From the NCBI RefSeq assembly GCF_030824335.1, contig NZ_JAVBXX010000004.1, positions 1 to 64,000 of the forward strand: 64,000 nt of DNA. The letters run 5' to 3'. The stretch is from Azonexus sp. (GTDB lineage: Bacteria > Pseudomonadota > Gammaproteobacteria > Burkholderiales > Rhodocyclaceae). Shown piece after piece: positions 42,571-52,507 of this stretch. The stretch's first letter is position 1. Each line of letters begins with the position of its first letter. A program made the translations under genes and the position numbers. The notes beneath the pieces were generated by a model. The model did no database searches, was not told the DNA's origin, and saw nothing but the letters and a program-made list of their open reading frames with translations.

Positions 42571-43854
42571 ATGAACTCGTTCAACACCAGGGCCGCCAAG
42601 CGCATCGGCGCCGTCTCTGTCCTGCTGGCGCTGCTGGTCAGCCCCATCGCATGGCACATCGCCAGGGAAACAGCGGAACAGGAAGCGATGTCGCTGGCCA
42701 TGGAAGAATCGCAACGCATTCTTTCGCATCTCGACGATTTCACGCTGGATTCACCACAACTGCGGAAGCAGGCACAGGAAGCGGCCATGATGATCACCGG
42801 CGGCCTGTTCGACATTGCCGAGATTTATGACGGCAACGGAAACAAGCTTGCCGAATCGACGACGGAACAAGGCCATCTGGTTGAACATCAGCTACCCAAG
42901 CATCTGCGCCCGAACTACCTGAAACCTTCGTACGAAAGCATCCATCTTCCCGACGAAGTCTGGGCACTGAGAATTTTTGTTCCGCTGGGCCAGCCGAGCA
43001 GCGCGTCGTCCGACAAACCCCTGGCCTATTTCGAAGGCGTGCGCATCGTGCCGGCCTGGCAAAAGGAGGAAATGCAGGCCGGCGCCCTGACCATCGCACT
43101 GCTGGTGGCCGCCGCATCGCTCCTGTGCGGCATGACGATCTACCCGCTGGTGGTCAAACTGTCAGCCGAAAATCTGCGCAAGGCAGAAGAAGTGCTCGAG
43201 TCGCACATTTCGATCATCGAGGCACTCGGCCGGGCCGTCGCCCGCCGGGATTCGGATACCGGCGCACACAATTACCGGGTCGCCTGGGTTGCCGCACGCA
43301 TTGGCGAAGTGCTGGAGTTGCCGAGACTGAAGATGCAATCGCTGATCATGGGCAGCTTCCTGCACGATGTCGGCAAGATCGGCATCCCGGATGCCATCCT
43401 GCTCAAGCCGGGCCGGCTCGACGATGCCGAGATGCAAATCATGCGCACGCACGTCGAACAAGGCGAAACCATCGTATCCGGTATTGCCTGGCTGAGCGAC
43501 GCGGCGAGCATCGTTTCGGGACATCATGAAAAATGGGATGGCTCCGGTTATCCCAAGGGCCTGCGCGGCGATGCCATTCCGCTGGGTGCCCGCATCTTTG
43601 CCGTAGCCGACGTATTCGATGCCTTGCGCTCGGAACGGCCCTACAAGAAACCGATGAGCTTCGATGCGGCAATCAGCATCATCAAACAGGACACCGGATC
43701 GCACTTCGACGCCAGCGTCGTCGACGCCTTTCTCGGCATCGCCCAGGACATCCATGACCAACTCGTGCTATGCGACGAAAATGCCTGCCAGGCATTGCTG
43801 CAAGCCAAGATCCGGGAACACTTTGCGCTGCCGGGCAGCAAGCCGGCGAACTAG
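42571..43854 (+). CDS. HD-GYP cyclic-di-GMP phosphodiesterase with periplasmic sensor
   Basis: About 427 residues. TM1 (about 8-28), a periplasmic domain of about 140 residues, TM2 (about 172-195), then the HD-GYP domain: HNYRVAWVAARIGEVL, FLHDVGKIGIPD (HD, about 263), HVEQGE, and HHEKWDGSGYPKGL (GYP, about 313-326). All metal-binding residues seen in active enzymes are present. The ATG at 42571 was chosen because it puts TM1 at the N-terminus. It heads a rightward run with PepSY, the PhoPQ-like pair, a diheme protein and a beta-propeller. Confidence 0.9.
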   Translation: MNSFNTRAAKRIGAVSVLLALLVSPIAWHIARETAEQEAMSLAMEESQRILSHLDDFTLDSPQLRKQAQEAAMMITGGLFDIAEIYDGNGNKLAESTTEQGHLVEHQLPKHLRPNYLKPSYESIHLPDEVWALRIFVPLGQPSSASSDKPLAYFEGVRIVPAWQKEEMQAGALTIALLVAAASLLCGMTIYPLVVKLSAENLRKAEEVLESHISIIEALGRAVARRDSDTGAHNYRVAWVAARIGEVLELPRLKMQSLIMGSFLHDVGKIGIPDAILLKPGRLDDAEMQIMRTHVEQGETIVSGIAWLSDAASIVSGHHEKWDGSGYPKGLRGDAIPLGARIFAVADVFDALRSERPYKKPMSFDAAISIIKQDTGSHFDASVVDAFLGIAQDIHDQLVLCDENACQALLQAKIREHFALPGSKPAN

Positions 43855-43873
43855 AATGCCGCGGACAACCCCA

Positions 43874-44257
43874 ATGAACTACGCCAGGCCGCCGAAACGC
43901 TGGATTGCCGGATGCTGCGCCATCCTGAGCCTGTGGGCCTTGCTCGGGCCGTTCGGCACAACGGCCCAGGCCGACACCCGACAGGATCACGAAATCGCCC
44001 GCCGGGCTATGGCGGCCGGTGAAATCCTGCCCTTGCGCACGGTACTGCAACGCCTCGAACAGGCGTACCCCGGCGAAGTGCTGGAAGTCGAACTGGAACA
44101 GGAATCCGGCCGCTGGATTTACGAGGTCAAGCTGCTGGGCAGCGACGGCAGTATCAGCAAGTTGATGGTCAACGCCAGGGATGCCTCGTTGATCGAAATC
44201 AAGGGCCGTCGCGCCGGCAAGCACGAAGCGCGCAAGTTCGGAGAACCCAGACCATGA
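43874..44257 (+). CDS. PepSY-domain exported protein
   Basis: About 127 residues. The signal peptide (WIAGCCAILSLWALLGPF..., ending AQA) is followed by one PepSY unit: LPLRTVLQRLEQAYPGEVLE, WIYEVKLLGSDGSISKLMV, DARDASLIEIKGR. PepSY proteins directly before PhoP/PhoQ-like pairs are common and may modulate the kinase from the periplasm. The next gene starts 13 bp later. A start at 43856 would add six residues; neither start has a good Shine-Dalgarno. Confidence 0.85.
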   Translation: MNYARPPKRWIAGCCAILSLWALLGPFGTTAQADTRQDHEIARRAMAAGEILPLRTVLQRLEQAYPGEVLEVELEQESGRWIYEVKLLGSDGSISKLMVNARDASLIEIKGRRAGKHEARKFGEPRP

Positions 44258-44270
44258 GGCGGAGAGCGTA

Positions 44271-44933
44271 ATGCGCATTCTTGTCGTAGAAGACGAACCC
44301 ACACTCTGCCTGCAATTGAGCCGAACCCTGAGCGCTGCCGGTTATGCGGTCGATACTGCGGTCAACGGCCTGGATGCGCTGCATTTGGGCAGCGAAGAAC
44401 CCTTCGATGCCGTCGTGCTCGATCTGGGCCTGCCAGTACTCGATGGGCTCAGCGTGCTCAAGCGCTGGCGCGCGGCCGGCCGCAACATGCCGGTCCTGAT
44501 CCTGACGGCGCGCGGCGACTGGCACGAGCGGGTGGCCGGCATCGACGCCGGGGCCGACGATTACCTGACCAAGCCGTTTCACATGGAAGAATTGCAGGCC
44601 CGCCTGCGCGCCCTGATTCGCCGGGCGGCCGGCCAGGCGGCGAATGAACTGGTCTGTGGCCCGCTGACGCTGGATACGCGCAGCGCCAAGGCGCATGTCG
44701 ATGGCCAGGCGCTGGTCCTGACCAGCCACGAATTCCGCGTACTCGCCTTCCTGATGCACCGGCGCGGCCAGGTTTGTTCGCGTAGCGAATTGTCGGAACA
44801 CATCTATCCGATGGACAATGACCGCGACTCCAACACCATTGAAGTTTTCGTCGGCCGGCTGCGCAAGAAATTGCCGCCTGACATGATCGAAACCTTGCGC
44901 GGCATGGGCTATCGCCTGCGCTGCGATGCTTGA
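44271..44933 (+). CDS. OmpR-family response regulator (PhoP/QseB-like)
   Basis: A 220-residue regulator. Receiver motifs are VVEDEPTLCLQL, phospho-Asp in VLDLGLPVLDGL (about 51), LTARGDWHE and KPFHMEEL. The winged helix ends IETLRGMGYRLRCDA, as in PhoP/QseB. GGAG precedes the ATG. It is paired with the kinase downstream. The 11-bp-period inverted array before the SHP and HD-GYP genes is its most likely binding site; this is inferred from spacing and proximity. Confidence 0.92.
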   Translation: MRILVVEDEPTLCLQLSRTLSAAGYAVDTAVNGLDALHLGSEEPFDAVVLDLGLPVLDGLSVLKRWRAAGRNMPVLILTARGDWHERVAGIDAGADDYLTKPFHMEELQARLRALIRRAAGQAANELVCGPLTLDTRSAKAHVDGQALVLTSHEFRVLAFLMHRRGQVCSRSELSEHIYPMDNDRDSNTIEVFVGRLRKKLPPDMIETLRGMGYRLRCDA

Positions 44934-44981
44934 AGCAAGCGATGCCGCAAACGCCAACCCCGCCGCGATGAATTCAGCCCG

Positions 44982-46415
44982 ATGAAAGCCGCCCCGTCAC
45001 TGCGCCTGCGGCTGTTGCTCGGCACCCTGCTCTGGATCGTCGCGACAATCGGTGTCACCGGCTGGGTGCTGCAAGGCATGTTCGAGCAGCATCTGTCGCG
45101 CCAGTTCCATGCCGAACTGGCCACCCATCTCAACCAGTTGGCGGCCAACCTGGAAATCAATGCTGCCGGCCAGCCGGAAGTCAGCCACGTCCTCAGCGAC
45201 CCCCGGCTGGAACGTCCGTACTCCGGCCTGTATTGGCAAGTCGACCGCATGCGCTCCGACACCATGCCGGCCAAGCCGGCCTTGCTGCGTTCGCGCTCGC
45301 TATGGGATGGCGAACTGCGGGTTCCCGACGACTGGCTGGGCGATGGCGAGCACCACGAACATCGGCTGAATGGCCCGAAAGGCGAATCGCTGCGCATGAT
45401 CGAGCAGAGCCTGCATCTGACCGAACAGCAGGCCGAAAACACGGAACAAACGCTACGCCTGATCGTCGCCGCCGATGAAAAACTGCTCGCCGAACCGGTG
45501 GAGCGCTTCCGTGGCCTGCTGTTGATGGCGCTCAGCCTGCTCGCCGGTGGCCTGATCCTGGCCGCCATCGTGCAGGTGGTCGCCGGCCTGCGCCCGCTCA
45601 ACCGCCTGCGCGATGAACTGACGCGACTGCGCGATGGCGAACAGGCCTTGCTGGGCGGCAGCCATCCGGCCGAAATCCAGCCGCTGGTCGACGAACTGAA
45701 TACCGTCCTCGAACGCAATGCCGAATTCGTCGAGCGCGCCCGCAGCCAGGCCGGCAACCTGGCGCATGCAGTCAAGACGCCGCTGGCCGTGATGGCCAAT
45801 GCCGCAGCCGCAGAACGGAGTGAGCTGGCCGAACTGGTGACCAGTCAGGTCAGCGTGGCAAGACAACACATCGACCACCACCTGGCGCGTGCCCGGATCG
45901 CCGCATCGGCTCAGGTACACGGCCAGCATTGCCTGCTTCGTCCGGCCATCGAGGGATTGCTGCGCGTCATGCAGCGCGTGCATGCCGAACGTGCGCTGAC
46001 GCTGCATCTGGACGACGACCGGGAAATACTGGTCTTTCGCGGCGAAGCGCAGGACTTGCAGGAAATGCTCGGCAACCTGCTGGACAATGCCTGCAAATGG
46101 GCCGGATCGCGCGTCGAGGTATCAGCCAGCCGGCAGGCCGGCGAACTGTGTATCGACATCGACGACGACGGCCCCGGCATCGATATCGAGGCGCGACCAC
46201 TCCTGCTGCAACGCGGCCAGCGTGGTGATGAACAAGTACCGGGTTCCGGACTCGGGCTGGCTATCGTCGACGACCTCGCCAGCCTGTATGGTGGACGGCT
46301 GGCCTTGCTCGACTCTCCATTGGGCGGCCTGCGTGTCCGCCTCTGCTTACCGGCAGGCAAGAATAAAGAACTCGACCAAGCATCGACAGGGGAAAAATCA
46401 TGCTGCAACACTTGA
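44982..46415 (+). CDS. PhoQ-like sensor histidine kinase
   Basis: A 477-residue membrane kinase. TM1 (about 8-32), a periplasmic domain of about 130 residues, TM2 (about 178-200), HAMP, and an H-box of the PhoQ type ([19 protein letters not shown], His about 262). The HATPase has [19 protein letters not shown] and [12 protein letters not shown]. It overlaps the following diheme cytochrome gene by 16 bp, so this cytochrome is co-translated with the sensor. A redox signal is plausible from context. Confidence 0.92.
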   Translation: MKAAPSLRLRLLLGTLLWIVATIGVTGWVLQGMFEQHLSRQFHAELATHLNQLAANLEINAAGQPEVSHVLSDPRLERPYSGLYWQVDRMRSDTMPAKPALLRSRSLWDGELRVPDDWLGDGEHHEHRLNGPKGESLRMIEQSLHLTEQQAENTEQTLRLIVAADEKLLAEPVERFRGLLLMALSLLAGGLILAAIVQVVAGLRPLNRLRDELTRLRDGEQALLGGSHPAEIQPLVDELNTVLERNAEFVERARSQAGNLAHAVKTPLAVMANAAAAERSELAELVTSQVSVARQHIDHHLARARIAASAQVHGQHCLLRPAIEGLLRVMQRVHAERALTLHLDDDREILVFRGEAQDLQEMLGNLLDNACKWAGSRVEVSASRQAGELCIDIDDDGPGIDIEARPLLLQRGQRGDEQVPGSGLGLAIVDDLASLYGGRLALLDSPLGGLRVRLCLPAGKNKELDQASTGEKSCCNT

Positions 46416-47275
46416 AACTGCGTCACGCACCACGGGCCAGGCTGCTGCTCGCCGGCCTGCTCAGTCTGGGCAGCGCCCAGGCCAGCGCCGAACCGATACA
46501 TGCAACGCTCAATCATCAATGGGTACAGGATCTGCGCGACGGCAAGGTCAAGCTGGACGGGGATCACAAAGCCGTCGACGCCCTCATTCTGGGCCGCGAC
46601 ATTCCCATTCCCTACGACTACATCGCCACGCTGATGCGCACACCGAATGCCTTCGGCCAGGGACCGGCGTGCATCGTCTGCCACTCCTCGGGCAATCCGG
46701 CGCACAGCTATCGCGGCCTCGACCTGTCGAGTTGCGAGGGCATCCGCGCCGGTTCGCGGGAAGCCCCCTCGCGGCCGATTTTCCAGCCCGGCGAAAAGGG
46801 ATCGAAGCACATCCTCGGGCGTCGGCTGCGCAACAACCGCATGCCGCTCGGTATCCCGTTCTCGGTCGGCGGCAACAGCGCGGCCTACGCCACGGTGCGC
46901 CAGTGGATCGCCGATGGTGCGGTCAACAACGCGCATTTCACCAAAAACGTCCTGCCGCTGTTCACCCGCGACAACGCCTTCGCCCCCGACACCCCGGCCT
47001 GCATCACCTGCCACATGTCGAATCAGGAACCGCCCAGCTTCCACGAACTGGACCTGAGCAGCTACGCCGGCATCATGCTCGGCGCCGACTCGGTAGCCAA
47101 GGGCGTCAACAACGCGACCAAGGTCGTGATACCCGGCAAACCGGATGAAAGCAGCCTGTTCCAGCATCTGGTGGAAGACCGCATGCCACCTGGCATCTCG
47201 CCGAGCGAAGATCGCGATCATCCGAACACACGCATCCTGCTGCGCTGGATCGAACAGGGCGCCCGCTGCAATTGA
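46400..47275 (+). CDS. Exported diheme c-type cytochrome, unassigned family
   Basis: A 291-residue protein with a signal peptide (ending AQASA-EP). It has two heme c sites, [19 protein letters not shown] (about 94) and [19 protein letters not shown] (about 200). The two halves share a heme-[x]-LDLSS pattern and a following RMP[LP]GI segment (RMPLGIPF and RMPPGISP), indicating an internal duplication. The repeat resembles the Planctomycete-type cytochrome C modules. Function is unknown. It overlaps the kinase upstream and the beta-propeller gene downstream (TTG/TGA), consistent with one coupled operon. Confidence 0.78.
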   Translation: MLQHLKLRHAPRARLLLAGLLSLGSAQASAEPIHATLNHQWVQDLRDGKVKLDGDHKAVDALILGRDIPIPYDYIATLMRTPNAFGQGPACIVCHSSGNPAHSYRGLDLSSCEGIRAGSREAPSRPIFQPGEKGSKHILGRRLRNNRMPLGIPFSVGGNSAAYATVRQWIADGAVNNAHFTKNVLPLFTRDNAFAPDTPACITCHMSNQEPPSFHELDLSSYAGIMLGADSVAKGVNNATKVVIPGKPDESSLFQHLVEDRMPPGISPSEDRDHPNTRILLRWIEQGARCN

Positions 47276-48402
47276 GGCTCAGCCGGCGCCAGTGCTTGCG
47301 TGCCGCGCTGGCCGGCGGGCTGTCCAGCCTGCTCGCACCGCTGGCCAGCGCGCTGCCGACGAACAATGCCGCGAGCGGCCCGCTCAGCGAAACGCTGGCC
47401 GTGCGCCGCCGCTGGAAAACCGGCAACCTGCGCCTCGCCCCGACCGGCCGCCTGGAAAACCAGGTGCTTTTTGCCGGTGAGCAGCGACTGGGGCTGATCG
47501 ATCCGGCACAAACAGCAATCCCCTGGTCCGTGCCGCATCAACTGGCCAGCCCAGCCATTTTCCGCCCGCGCAGCAATGGGCCAATCGTCGTGTGCGGCGG
47601 ACTGGCGGAAATCGCCGGCTGGCGCATTGGCGAAGCACAGGCGCGCTGGCGCTACCGGGCGCACGATCAGATCGGCACGCCCTGCCTGGCGCAAGACCGG
47701 CTGTATTTCGGCGATGGACACGAACTTCTTGCGGTCGACAGCGAAAATGGCACGATTTTGTGGCGCTTTGCCGCCGTGGCCGACACCCGCATCAGCTACG
47801 CACCGGTCGTCACCGGCGACGTGGTGCTGTTCGGCCCCGGCGACGGCCGCCTGATTGCGCTGTCAGCCATTGACGGCAAGCCGCGCTGGATCGTCGACCG
47901 GATGGCCGACTGGCAATACCTGCGCCAGTTGCATCCCAGCGGCGACACACTGCTTGCCGGCAGCTACAAGGAAAAGCTATACGGCATCGAAATCGCCAGC
48001 GGCCACCAGACCTGGGAGTTCAGCGCCGGCAATTTCATCAATTCGCACCATGTGGCCAATGGCGTGGCTTACCTGTGGTCGCCGACCGGCTGGGTTTACG
48101 CCATCGATGCGGCATCCGGGCGCCAGCGCTGGCGCCAGCGCACCAACGATTACCGGGGCGGCCGCTACAACTGGGGCGCCCTACTGGCCGAACTGATCAG
48201 CGACGAAACACGGCTCTACGCACTCGACCTGAACCACGTCCTGCACATTCTGGCCCTGGACGATGGCCGCCCGCTGGCCGACTTCCAGTTGCCGGAGCGC
48301 GTCCGCCCCTTCGTGCAATTGCTCGATGACGCCCGGCTGATGTTCGCCAACGAAGCCGGCGAACTGCTGCTGGCCGAACTGCCGGATCAGGCGATCCGGT
48401 AG
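47272..48402 (+). CDS. Exported PQQ-like beta-propeller protein
   Basis: A 376-residue protein with an N-terminal Tat-like signal ([15 protein letters not shown]). The body is made of WD/PQQ-type blades, for example [49 protein letters not shown] and [16 protein letters not shown]. No PQQ-dehydrogenase catalytic residues were identified, so it may be a scaffold or an electron-transfer partner of the diheme cytochrome. It starts at a TTG that overlaps the preceding TGA; no ATG is available. It overlaps the convergent GGDEF gene by 16 bp. Confidence 0.8.
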   Translation: MRLSRRQCLRAALAGGLSSLLAPLASALPTNNAASGPLSETLAVRRRWKTGNLRLAPTGRLENQVLFAGEQRLGLIDPAQTAIPWSVPHQLASPAIFRPRSNGPIVVCGGLAEIAGWRIGEAQARWRYRAHDQIGTPCLAQDRLYFGDGHELLAVDSENGTILWRFAAVADTRISYAPVVTGDVVLFGPGDGRLIALSAIDGKPRWIVDRMADWQYLRQLHPSGDTLLAGSYKEKLYGIEIASGHQTWEFSAGNFINSHHVANGVAYLWSPTGWVYAIDAASGRQRWRQRTNDYRGGRYNWGALLAELISDETRLYALDLNHVLHILALDDGRPLADFQLPERVRPFVQLLDDARLMFANEAGELLLAELPDQAIR

Positions 48403-49739
48403 GCGTTCCGGCCGGCTTCCTTGACCGCATACATCGCGGCATCCGCCACGTCGACCAGCTTTTCCGCCGTATCGCCATGCTGCGGGTACAAGGCAATCCC
48501 GATGCTGGCCGACAGATGGGCTTCGACTTCGCCAAAGATGAAGGGCTCGACGAGCCGGGCATTGATCCGTTGGGCCACACTATCGACTTCCATGCTGTCA
48601 ACAACGTGATGCAGGATGATGGCGAATTCATCGCCGCCCAGCCGGGCCACCGTATCCGATTCGCGCACCTCACCCTGCAGACGCCGAGCCACCTCGAGCA
48701 GGACCTTGTCACCTATCGTATGCCCATGCGTATCGTTGACCTCCTTGAAGTAATCGAGGTCGACGTAGGCCAGCGCGAACAGGCATTTGTAGCGGTCGGC
48801 ATGGCCGAGTGCCTGGTGCAAGCGGTCATCGAACATGCTGCGATTGGGCAAGCCGGTCAGCGCATCGAAATACGCCAGATGGCGTAATTTCTCTTCCAGC
48901 GACTTGCGCTGCACGACCTCCTCGTTCAACTCCTGGTTGGCCTGGCGCAAATGCTCCGTACGCTCGGCAATCAGGCGTTCCTGCGATTCGTTGACGCGAT
49001 GCAGGCGACGCACATACTTGAACTGGCTGGCAATCACCAGATGCAACAGAAGCGCCACCACCAAGGCAGCACCGCCAAAACCCCAGATCACCTGCCAATG
49101 TTGCGCATCGCGCACGGCAAGCAACGGTCGGGCATCCATCGTCACACTGATGCCGCCACGGATATCACCCAGCTTGTATTCCTGTTTTTCGTGACAGGCC
49201 AGGCAAGGCTGTTTCACTTCGAGCGGCGCCATGTAACGATAAACCGGCCCATCGGGTGCTTCGATCAGTTCCAGCAGATGCGTTTTTTCCCGCAGTTCGA
49301 AAATCTCCAGCGCCTGACGCTCCCAGGGATCGGGGGCATTGGCCGGACGCAGCGGCTTCAGGCTGGTGATGTGCAGGCGTTCGCCCAAGGCCTGCTCGGC
49401 CAGTTCGGCAATCTGTCGCGTCATGTAGGCCGGGTTGATCATGGTCAATGCCAGCCCGTCATCGCTGCGAATATCCCGTTTCGGATGTTCAAGGTGGGGA
49501 TTGGCCTGGGCATTTGGCCCCTCCGGCACGTAAACACCGCCATGCCGGGCGTTCCACAGCCGGGTCAATTCGATCAGCCGGAACAGCCCCTCGCCCCGCT
49601 GCAAGGCCAGCTCGTCGGTATGCCGGTCAATGCTGCGCAACTGCGCCGAAACCAGCGACAAGGCAAGCAGCGCGGTCAGCACATAAACCAGAGCCACCCC
49701 GAAGCGAACATTCCTTTTGGCGAATGGCGAATTTAACAA
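48387..49739 (-). CDS. Diguanylate cyclase with heme-type (DUF3365-like) sensor domain
   Basis: A 450-residue membrane protein. TM1 (about 12-32), a periplasmic domain of about 160 residues with one CLACHEK heme c motif (about 177) and DIRGGISVTMD, TM2 (about 211-233), a short coiled coil, and a GGDEF domain (about 285-450) with intact LGGDEF and an inhibitory I-site RESD five residues before it. It should make c-di-GMP in response to redox or ligand state of the heme. The TTG start at 49739 follows GGGAG and an in-frame stop, so no longer form exists. Confidence 0.88.
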   Translation of the reverse strand: MLNSPFAKRNVRFGVALVYVLTALLALSLVSAQLRSIDRHTDELALQRGEGLFRLIELTRLWNARHGGVYVPEGPNAQANPHLEHPKRDIRSDDGLALTMINPAYMTRQIAELAEQALGERLHITSLKPLRPANAPDPWERQALEIFELREKTHLLELIEAPDGPVYRYMAPLEVKQPCLACHEKQEYKLGDIRGGISVTMDARPLLAVRDAQHWQVIWGFGGAALVVALLLHLVIASQFKYVRRLHRVNESQERLIAERTEHLRQANQELNEEVVQRKSLEEKLRHLAYFDALTGLPNRSMFDDRLHQALGHADRYKCLFALAYVDLDYFKEVNDTHGHTIGDKVLLEVARRLQGEVRESDTVARLGGDEFAIILHHVVDSMEVDSVAQRINARLVEPFIFGEVEAHLSASIGIALYPQHGDTAEKLVDVADAAMYAVKEAGRNAYRIA

Positions 49740-49790
49740 TCAATACTCCCGCAGCCCGAAAACATCATACAACGCCAGAAATCCGGTGAC

Positions 49791-50636
49791 TCAATGGGTA
49801 AACCAGCTCACGATCGGCACCACGGCGACGCCGGCAGCGATCAGCAGGGTCTGCCGGACAAAGCTGTCGCGCTGCTTATGCAGCAAGGGCAAGAGGTCGG
49901 CCAGCGCGACGTAGATGAAGCTCGATGCGGCAATGACCAGCACGTAGGGCAACACGAAATCGGCGGCGGACAGCATGAAATAGCCGAGAACGCCGCCGAG
50001 CAGCGAACTCAGGCTGGAGCCGGCATTGGCCACAAAGGCCTTGCCATTGCTCCAGCCAGCGTTGCGCAGCAGGATGAAATCGCCCATTTCCTGCGGAATT
50101 TCATGCGCGATGATGGCCACCGTCGTCGTCACGCCGAGCATCGGATCGGCAATGAAAGCCGCCGCCACCAGGATGCCGTCGACAAAATTGTGGAAGGCAT
50201 CGCCGACCAGAATGAGCAGCGGTGCGGTGACCACCGCATGGTGACCATCGTGCGAAGCGCAGTCGCCGTGCGAGTGACGCCACAGCGCCAGGCGCTCCAG
50301 GGCGAAAAACACGAACAGCGTGACCAGCATGACGGCAAACAGCGTGGCAATCGGCCCGCCATGATTGTGCCCGGCGTGCTCATCCTCCTCTGCCGCCATC
50401 GCCGCCTGATCGCCCGGCGCATGGTCGTGGCCGGCATGGATATCGACCGGCGGCAGCGAATTGAAGGCTTCCGGCAGGATGTGCAGGAAGGCCGACGACA
50501 ACATCACCCCGGCGGCAAAAGCCACCAATATTGCGGTCGACTGCCGGGAAAAGCGAAAAACCACCGCCGCCGCGCCGGCCATGCTGATCAATCCGCCAGC
50601 CAGACAGGCCAGCAGGATCATGCTCAAGGTACTCAT
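49791..50636 (-). CDS. ZIP-family zinc transporter
   Basis: A 281-residue inner-membrane transporter with eight predicted helices. A His/Asp-rich loop (HAGHDHAPGD, EDEHAGHNHGG) lies between TM3 and TM4. TM4 carries DAFHNFVDGILVA and TM5 IAHEIPQEMGDF, the two metal-site motifs of ZIP proteins. It is the last gene of the zinc operon and overlaps the upstream DUF3299 gene by 4 bp (ATGA). It probably imports zinc across the inner membrane. Confidence 0.92.
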   Translation of the reverse strand: MSTLSMILLACLAGGLISMAGAAAVVFRFSRQSTAILVAFAAGVMLSSAFLHILPEAFNSLPPVDIHAGHDHAPGDQAAMAAEEDEHAGHNHGGPIATLFAVMLVTLFVFFALERLALWRHSHGDCASHDGHHAVVTAPLLILVGDAFHNFVDGILVAAAFIADPMLGVTTTVAIIAHEIPQEMGDFILLRNAGWSNGKAFVANAGSSLSSLLGGVLGYFMLSAADFVLPYVLVIAASSFIYVALADLLPLLHKQRDSFVRQTLLIAAGVAVVPIVSWFTH

Positions 50637-51223
50637 CGTTTCTTTCCTTGTTTTACTTCATACGGCTCGACGCGCTCGGCGGCGATCCGGTAGGCGTAAG
50701 TCCCCATGCCGCTGTCGCCACCCTGCAAGTGCAGCGTACCGCTGATCCAGAAGGTTTCCATGGTTTTCATGCCCTTCACCGGCTTGGCCGGGACGACGTG
50801 GATCACCTGATTCGACGGCGGCGGCGGCACATGCACGCAGGCGCCGAAGTATGGCACCAGCAGGAATTCGGAAATTTCGTCGCCCTTGCGCTCAAGCGGC
50901 AGGACAAAACCGGGAATCTTGACCCGCGTGCCATTCAGTGCCGGCTCGACCGGCGCCTTGTCCCATTCGGCCCGCACCTTGGCCAGCATTTCGATGGCTT
51001 TCGGGTCGCTGTCCTGCAGGCGATTCAGATCGATGCCCTTGAACGCCGCCATCGGGTCCCAGCCCTTGGGCATCAGATCGTCCCAGACGATTTCCTGGAA
51101 ACCCTTGGCCGCCCCCTTGCTGGCCGGCAAACGTTCGCCGACGCGATAATCGCTGGCCGACAAGCTGCCGGACAAGGTCAGGGGAAACACGAGAGCGAGC
51201 AGCAGACACAGTTTAGGCAGCAT
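50633..51223 (-). CDS. DUF3299 exported protein
   Basis: About 196 residues with a signal peptide (LCLLLALVFPLTLSGSLSAS). The family core is IVWDDLMPKGWDP, then RVKIPGFVLPLE, FLLVPYFGACVHVPPPPSNQ and an absolutely conserved-looking GACVHVPPP segment. The role is unknown but DUF3299 proteins recur in zinc-uptake operons with ZIP, ABC and DUF2796 genes. AAGGAATTCC precedes the ATG at 51223. It is coupled to the ZIP gene by an ATGA overlap. Confidence 0.87.
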   Translation of the reverse strand: MLPKLCLLLALVFPLTLSGSLSASDYRVGERLPASKGAAKGFQEIVWDDLMPKGWDPMAAFKGIDLNRLQDSDPKAIEMLAKVRAEWDKAPVEPALNGTRVKIPGFVLPLERKGDEISEFLLVPYFGACVHVPPPPSNQVIHVVPAKPVKGMKTMETFWISGTLHLQGGDSGMGTYAYRIAAERVEPYEVKQGKKR

Positions 51224-51247
51224 GGAATTCCTTTTCGCGGACGGCAA

Positions 51248-52507
51248 TCACAAACGCGGGATGAGGCCGTCGGCCAGCGACAGACGATAGGCACGCCAGG
51301 CCGGCAACAGGCTGACCAAGAGCCCACAGACAAGCACAATGCCGAGAAGTTGCATTTCTTCTGCGTTGACCGCAATCGGCAGCGTCGCCAGACCGAAACG
51401 GGCGAGCAGGCCATCGCCGGTCAGCGCGAGCAAGGTCACCAGCCCGAGGCCCAGTGCGCAGCCGAGCAGACTGACGACGAAGCTTTCCAGCATCAGCAGA
51501 AAAAGAATATGCCGCGGCCCGGCGCCGACCGAGCGCAGGATGGCCATTTCACGGCGCCGCTCGTTCAAGCCGGCCAGCATGACCGCCATCAGCCCGGCCA
51601 GACCGACCGCCAATACCAGCCAGGACAGCGCCTGCAAGGCGCGTTCGACGACGCCAACGGTTTGCCACAACTGGTCGAGCGCAACCCCCGGCATGACGGC
51701 GAGCAAAGGCTCGCCCCGGAATTCGTTGATCCGGCGCTGCACGCGGAAAACCTCGACCCGCTGACGCAGGCCGACGAGGAAGGCGGTGATGCTTTTCGGC
51801 TGCAGATCGAACTTCGTCACCACCTCGGGGGCCAGCGACAAACCGGGAATCGGCGCACCGCCCAGCCAGTCGAGGTGGATCGCCTCGATGGCCGGCAGGC
51901 TGATATGCACGGTGCGGTCCACCGGCGTGCCGGTCGGCGCCAGGATGCCGACGACGGTAAAGGGCTTGTCTTCGTGTTCCATGCCGGGCAAACCGCCCGC
52001 GCCGTGACTGAGCGTGATCTGGTCGCCCAGCCGGTAGCCGAGCGTTGTGGCGACTTCGGCGCCGAGCACGGTATCGAACAGCGCATCGAACACGCGGCCC
52101 TCGGCCAGGCGCAGCGGTGTCCGCTCGCCGTAACGGTAATGCGTGAAATAGTCGGCCGTCGTGCCCAGCACGGCATGGCCGCGATGCGAATCGCCGAGCG
52201 CCAGCGGCACGCTCCAGGCAATCGCCGGGTCGCCGGCAATGGCTTGATAGCTCTGCCAGCTCAGGTTGTTGGTCGCTTCGCCAAGATGGAAGACTGAATA
52301 CAGCACCAGTTGCACCGGGCTGGTCCGCGCACCGACCACCAGATCGGTGCCCGACACCGACTGGGCGAAACCGTCGCGTGCCGCATGGCGCACGCGCTCG
52401 ACGCCGAGCAGCAAGGTCGCCGCCAGCAGCACGGCGAGCAAGGTCAGGCCGAGGCTGAGCCGACGATTCCAGGCACTGGCCAGCGCGAGACGCAACAAGG
52501 CGCTCAT
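51248..52507 (-). CDS. FtsX/MacB-type ABC transporter permease
   Basis: A 419-residue permease with TM1 (about 15-37), a large periplasmic domain, and three C-terminal helices (about 295-405), the FtsX/LolC layout. Conserved segments include RREMAILRSVGAGPRHILFL before TM3. It overlaps the ATPase gene by 4 bp. In other bacteria this permease-ATPase pair accompanies the zinc-binding ZrgA protein and DUF3299. Whether it moves metal, a metallophore or a lipoprotein is unknown. Confidence 0.88.
   Translation of the reverse strand: MSALLRLALASAWNRRLSLGLTLLAVLLAATLLLGVERVRHAARDGFAQSVSGTDLVVGARTSPVQLVLYSVFHLGEATNNLSWQSYQAIAGDPAIAWSVPLALGDSHRGHAVLGTTADYFTHYRYGERTPLRLAEGRVFDALFDTVLGAEVATTLGYRLGDQITLSHGAGGLPGMEHEDKPFTVVGILAPTGTPVDRTVHISLPAIEAIHLDWLGGAPIPGLSLAPEVVTKFDLQPKSITAFLVGLRQRVEVFRVQRRINEFRGEPLLAVMPGVALDQLWQTVGVVERALQALSWLVLAVGLAGLMAVMLAGLNERRREMAILRSVGAGPRHILFLLMLESFVVSLLGCALGLGLVTLLALTGDGLLARFGLATLPIAVNAEEMQLLGIVLVCGLLVSLLPAWRAYRLSLADGLIPRL

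Noticed and set aside
50648..52297. 549-codon plus-strand open frame opposite the zinc-operon genes
   Set aside because: It crosses two genuine genes on the minus strand, has biased shadow composition and no recognisable domain.
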